Below, in pieces: positions 6,491 through 8,259 of a stretch of 8,259 bases of DNA. The stretch's first letter is position 1. Every line of letters begins with the position of its first letter. The stretch is from an uncultured Lachnospiraceae bacterium (GTDB lineage Bacteria > Bacillota > Clostridia > Lachnospirales > Lachnospiraceae): the NCBI GenBank assembly GCA_934371475.1, contig CAKRNX010000098.1, forward strand, positions 1 to 8,259. The letters are read 5' to 3'. The notes beneath the pieces were generated by a model. That model searched no databases and was not told the origin of the DNA. It saw only the letters and a list, made by a program, of their open reading frames with translations. Position numbers and translations under genes: made by a program.

Positions 6491-7191
6491 GCGCTGGAAA
6501 AGAAACAGAAGTTTTGCTGCAGGTACGGCAGCTCAGTCGTATGTACCGGCGGAAAAATCGACAGATAGAGGTGCTGAAGGATATCAGCCTGACTTTGCGG
6601 AAAGGTGAAATCCTGGGGATTGTCGGTGAGAGCGGGAGCGGAAAAAGTACATTGCTGCGTCAGATTGCCTGCCTCGAACGACCGGACAGGGGGGAGATTT
6701 TTCTGAAAGGAGAAAAAATTACGGGGCGGAAAACGAGAGAGGTCTGCAGCAGTATACAGATGATTTTTCAGAATGCCCAGAGTTCTTTTGATCCTAGAAA
6801 AACCGTTGGCAGTGCGGTGGATGAAACGCTGCGGCATATGATGCAGCTGAAAAAGGAGCAGATTGGAGCGCACAGGGACGAACTGATCCGCCAGACAGGG
6901 CTGGATCCGCAGCTGGCTTCCCGCCTTCCGTCTGAGCTGAGCGGAGGGCAGTGCCAGCGGATGGCGATTGCAAGGGCACTGGCCGCACAGCCGGAAATTT
7001 TGCTGTGTGATGAGATTACCAGTGCGCTTGATGTATCAGCGCAGGCTCAGATTGTTAATTTGCTGGCAGAGTTGCGAGCCAAGGAAGGGCTTTCAGTTCT
7101 GTTTGTGTGCCATGACAGAATATTAACGCAGTGTTTTTGCGACAGAATCCTGGTTTTGGACGGAAACAGTCTGAGTAGTCAAAATAATTGA
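6487..7191 (+). CDS. ABC importer ATPase, NikE/DppF-like short form
   Basis: A 234-residue cytosolic ATPase, the second nucleotide-binding subunit. Walker A is GESGSGKST (47-55), the Q-loop is in MIFQNAQSSFDP (Q95), the signature is LSGGQCQR (151-158), Walker B is ILLCDE (171-176) and the switch His is H209. The SFDPRKTVG block after the Q-loop is typical of NikE/DppF/OppF proteins. It stops soon after the core fold and lacks the C-terminal oligopeptide-transporter extension, so it is nearer in size to NikE or CntF-type subunits than to the roughly 320-residue DppF. After Walker B it reads DEITSALD rather than the usual DEPTSALD; the catalytic Glu is kept, so it should still be active. The end looks natural (stop at 7189-7191, no frameshift seen). 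It is the last gene of the operon, and no clear terminator follows it. Confidence 0.9.
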   Translation: MSAGKETEVLLQVRQLSRMYRRKNRQIEVLKDISLTLRKGEILGIVGESGSGKSTLLRQIACLERPDRGEIFLKGEKITGRKTREVCSSIQMIFQNAQSSFDPRKTVGSAVDETLRHMMQLKKEQIGAHRDELIRQTGLDPQLASRLPSELSGGQCQRMAIARALAAQPEILLCDEITSALDVSAQAQIVNLLAELRAKEGLSVLFVCHDRILTQCFCDRILVLDGNSLSSQNN

Positions 7192-7220
7192 AAAAATTAA
7201 AAAAAATATTTGATAAAAAC

Positions 7221-7248
7221 TTGACAATCGGAAAAAAGGTGTTATAAT
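7221..7248 (+). promoter_or_regulatory. Consensus sigma-A promoter of fhs with extended -10
   Basis: A perfect -35 TTGACA (7221-7226) and perfect -10 TATAAT (7243-7248) are separated by 16 bases, with a TG one base before the -10 (7240-7241), i.e. an extended -10 element. The upstream flank is A/T-rich (about 7192-7219), like an UP element. Transcription should start near 7254-7256, giving a leader of about 400 bases. This is a strong promoter, as expected for a heavily used enzyme under downstream RNA control. Confidence 0.9.
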
Positions 7249-7306
7249 AGGGAACGTAAAGAGGTTTTGGTTGAAACAAAAGATATCAAGCTTAACCCCT
7301 GTGATA

Positions 7307-7400
7307 AGTAGAGTAGATATTGTACGTTAAGTGTCACATGAAGGGAAGATTTCTTGTGAACGAAGGATCGGATCCGCGTTACAGTATCGCTTCCGCTACT
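7307..7400 (+). ncRNA. Tetrahydrofolate (THF) riboswitch aptamer
   Basis: The sequence folds like the known THF aptamer. P1 pairs AGTAG (7307-7311) with CTACT (7396-7400). The conserved GAGTAGA follows (7311-7317). P2 pairs ATATTGTA (7317-7324) with TACAGTAT (7380-7387). The conserved CGTTAAGTG is at 7325-7333. P3 pairs TCACA (7334-7338) and GAA (7340-7342) with TTC (7351-7353) and TGTGA (7355-7359). ACGAA (7360-7364) is followed by a small GGAT/ATCC hairpin (7365-7375). The loop bases GGAAG (7344-7348) are exactly complementary to CTTCC (7390-7394), forming the known long-range pseudoknot. Motif order and spacing match the folate-binding class from Firmicutes. It lies between the fhs promoter and an intrinsic terminator, so it most likely turns fhs down when reduced folates are plentiful. 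The aptamer class is seen in the sequence; the direction of control is inferred from other THF riboswitches. Confidence 0.88.
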
Positions 7401-7410
7401 GCGCCCGAGA

Positions 7411-7423
7411 GGCAGAGTCTCTT
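7411..7423 (+). promoter_or_regulatory. Candidate antiterminator arm (copy of the terminator 3' arm)
   Basis: GGCAGAGTCTCTT here is repeated exactly at 7510-7522, the 3' arm of the fhs leader terminator. This first copy can therefore pair with the terminator 5' arm (7496-7508) over 13 bases with one G-U pair, preventing terminator formation. It starts 11 bases after the aptamer, where an expression platform belongs. How ligand binding would mask it is not obvious, because it does not overlap P1. A local alternative is AGAG (7408-7411) with CTCT (7419-7422). Confidence 0.5.
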
Positions 7424-7494
7424 AGCGTGGTTGGATGCGACTGCGGGATGTCCTTACTGACGTACTTTTTTTGTACACCTTTTAAGCATGGACG

Positions 7495-7526
7495 AAAGAG
7501 ATTCTGCCGGGCAGAGTCTCTTTTTT
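7495..7526 (+). terminator. Rho-independent terminator in the fhs leader (riboswitch expression platform)
   Basis: Bases 7495-7507 (AAAGAGATTCTGC) pair with 7511-7523 (GCAGAGTCTCTTT) with one G-U pair and a three-base loop, followed by a run of T to 7526. This is the strongest terminator in the window. It sits about 130 bases before the fhs start and downstream of the THF aptamer, so it is the likely on/off element of the riboswitch. It may also stop read-through from the importer operon, which has no clear terminator of its own. Confidence 0.88.
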
Positions 7527-7536
7527 GGTTATCATC

Positions 7537-7570
7537 ATACAGTTCGGTGAATACCGGTGCCCGAACGTAT
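7537..7570 (+). other. Hairpin between the terminator and the fhs ribosome-binding site
   Basis: ATAC (7537-7540) and GTTCGG (7542-7547) pair with CCGAAC (7561-7566) and GTAT (7567-7570), giving ten base pairs with one bulged A (7541) and a 13-base loop. The alternative inner hairpin CGGT-GAAT-ACCG (7545-7556) competes with it. No T-tract follows. It would be retained in every full-length fhs mRNA. A role in mRNA stability or a second control step is possible but not shown. Confidence 0.45.
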
Positions 7571-7653
7571 CAGTGAAAAGATCAAAAGAGACAGGCAGAA
7601 GTTAAAAAAGTAAATGAAGTGCAAAAGCACAATTTGAAAGGAGATTATTTATC

Positions 7654-8259
7654 ATGGGATTTAAATCAGACATCGAAATTGCACAGGAAACTACAATGAA
7701 ACCGATTACCGAGATCGCTGCAAAAGCAGGTATCGACGCAAAATATCTGGAGCAGTACGGTAATTACAAGGCAAAGATTGATTACAATATGCTGAAGGAG
7801 ACCGACAAGAAAGACGGTAAACTGATCCTTGTAACAGCAATTAACCCGACTCCGGCAGGAGAAGGAAAGACCACCACAACCGTTGGTCTGGCAGATGGTA
7901 TGTCCAAACTTGGCAAAAATGTTTGCGTGGCACTTCGTGAGCCGTCCCTGGGACCGGTATTTGGTGTAAAGGGCGGAGCAGCAGGCGGCGGATATGCACA
8001 GGTAGTCCCGATGGAGGATATCAACCTTCACTTCACAGGTGATTTCCACGCAATCGGCGCAGCCAATAACCTGCTGGCAGCGATGCTGGACAACCACATC
8101 TATCAGGGCAACGCACTGAACATTGACCCGAGAAAGATCACATGGAGAAGATGTGTGGATATGAATGACCGCCAGCTTCGTTTCGTAGTAGACGGACTTG
8201 GCGGAAAGACAAACGGCATGCCCAGAGAGGACGGTTACGATATTACCGTTGCTTCCGAG
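7654..8259 (+). CDS. fhs: Formate--tetrahydrofolate ligase, N-terminal part (3' end outside window)
   Basis: This cytosolic enzyme (10-formyl-THF synthetase) joins formate to THF using ATP. It feeds purine synthesis, formyl-Met and, in acetogens, the methyl branch of the Wood-Ljungdahl pathway. The first 202 codons are present; the family is usually about 556 residues. The conserved N-terminus has the P-loop PTPAGEGKTTTT (65-76), then REPSLGPVFGVKGGAAGGGYAQVVPMEDINLHFTGDFHAI (95-134), which is nearly invariant in the family. KITWRRCVDMNDRQLR (161-176) follows. The start is clear: AAAGGAG at 7637-7643, 10 bases before the ATG. The codons favour C-ending forms (AAC, TTC, ATC, GAC) more than the importer genes do, as for a highly expressed protein. 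Expression is governed by its own strong promoter and the THF riboswitch in the leader. Confidence 0.96.
   Translation, partial: MGFKSDIEIAQETTMKPITEIAAKAGIDAKYLEQYGNYKAKIDYNMLKETDKKDGKLILVTAINPTPAGEGKTTTTVGLADGMSKLGKNVCVALREPSLGPVFGVKGGAAGGGYAQVVPMEDINLHFTGDFHAIGAANNLLAAMLDNHIYQGNALNIDPRKITWRRCVDMNDRQLRFVVDGLGGKTNGMPREDGYDITVASE

Noticed and set aside
7462..7475. GTAC-TTTTTTT-GTAC as a second terminator in the fhs leader
   Set aside because: The stem is only 4 bp and the T run is in the loop rather than after the hairpin, so at most it may be a pause site.
7331..7576. Open frame of 81 residues in the fhs leader
   Set aside because: It overlaps the THF aptamer and the terminator, whose sequence is explained by RNA structure, and it has no suitable ribosome site.
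7256..7653. ZTP (pfl-type) riboswitch, often expected upstream of fhs
   Set aside because: The conserved ZTP segments are absent, while all the THF aptamer segments and its pseudoknot are present.
1..8259. CRISPR array, insertion sequence, tRNA or rRNA gene, attachment site
   Set aside because: No regularly spaced repeats, transposase fragments, terminal inverted repeats, or tRNA or rRNA signatures were seen on either strand.

Overview
The window looks like Firmicutes chromosome, most likely Lachnospiraceae or a close clostridial relative. The grounds are the moderate GC content, A/G-rich ribosome-binding sites, almost all genes on one strand, a clostridial-type glutamine-dependent NAD synthase, a tetrahydrofolate (THF) riboswitch, and a formate--THF ligase with conserved codon use. 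All convincing genes are on the + strand.

Layout: (1) 2-799, 3' end of nadE. (2) 800-1302, about 500 bases with no convincing gene but an unusual run of hairpins, ending in a candidate promoter with an overlapping inverted repeat. (3) 1303-7191, a six-gene unit: a class I SAM-dependent methyltransferase, a secreted family-5 solute-binding protein, two NikB/NikC-type permeases and two ATPases. From the binding protein to the last ATPase the genes are adjacent or overlap by 4-11 bases, so this is one operon encoding a complete nickel/peptide-type ABC importer. (4) 7192-7653, a regulatory region with a near-perfect sigma-A promoter, a THF riboswitch aptamer, an expression platform with a strong intrinsic terminator, and one more hairpin before the ribosome-binding site. 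(5) 7654-8259, the first 202 codons of fhs (formate--THF ligase), which runs off the window.

How the genes fit together: the importer has every part needed for ATP-driven uptake of a small ligand. Its closest resemblance is to the nickel/metal-chelate branch (NikABCDE/CntABCDF), but the ligand cannot be read from the sequence. The co-located methyltransferase suggests a small-molecule modification linked to the imported ligand. The fhs gene is controlled separately: its own promoter drives a long leader whose THF aptamer can sense the enzyme's own cosubstrate. Nickel uptake beside the methyl-branch enzyme fhs would suit an organism with an active one-carbon/acetogenic metabolism, but that is inference.

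The most interesting points are the THF riboswitch on fhs, with its recognisable pseudoknot and a duplicated 13-base terminator arm that could act as an antiterminator; the methyltransferase-importer cassette; and the unexplained hairpin-rich stretch between nadE and the methyltransferase.
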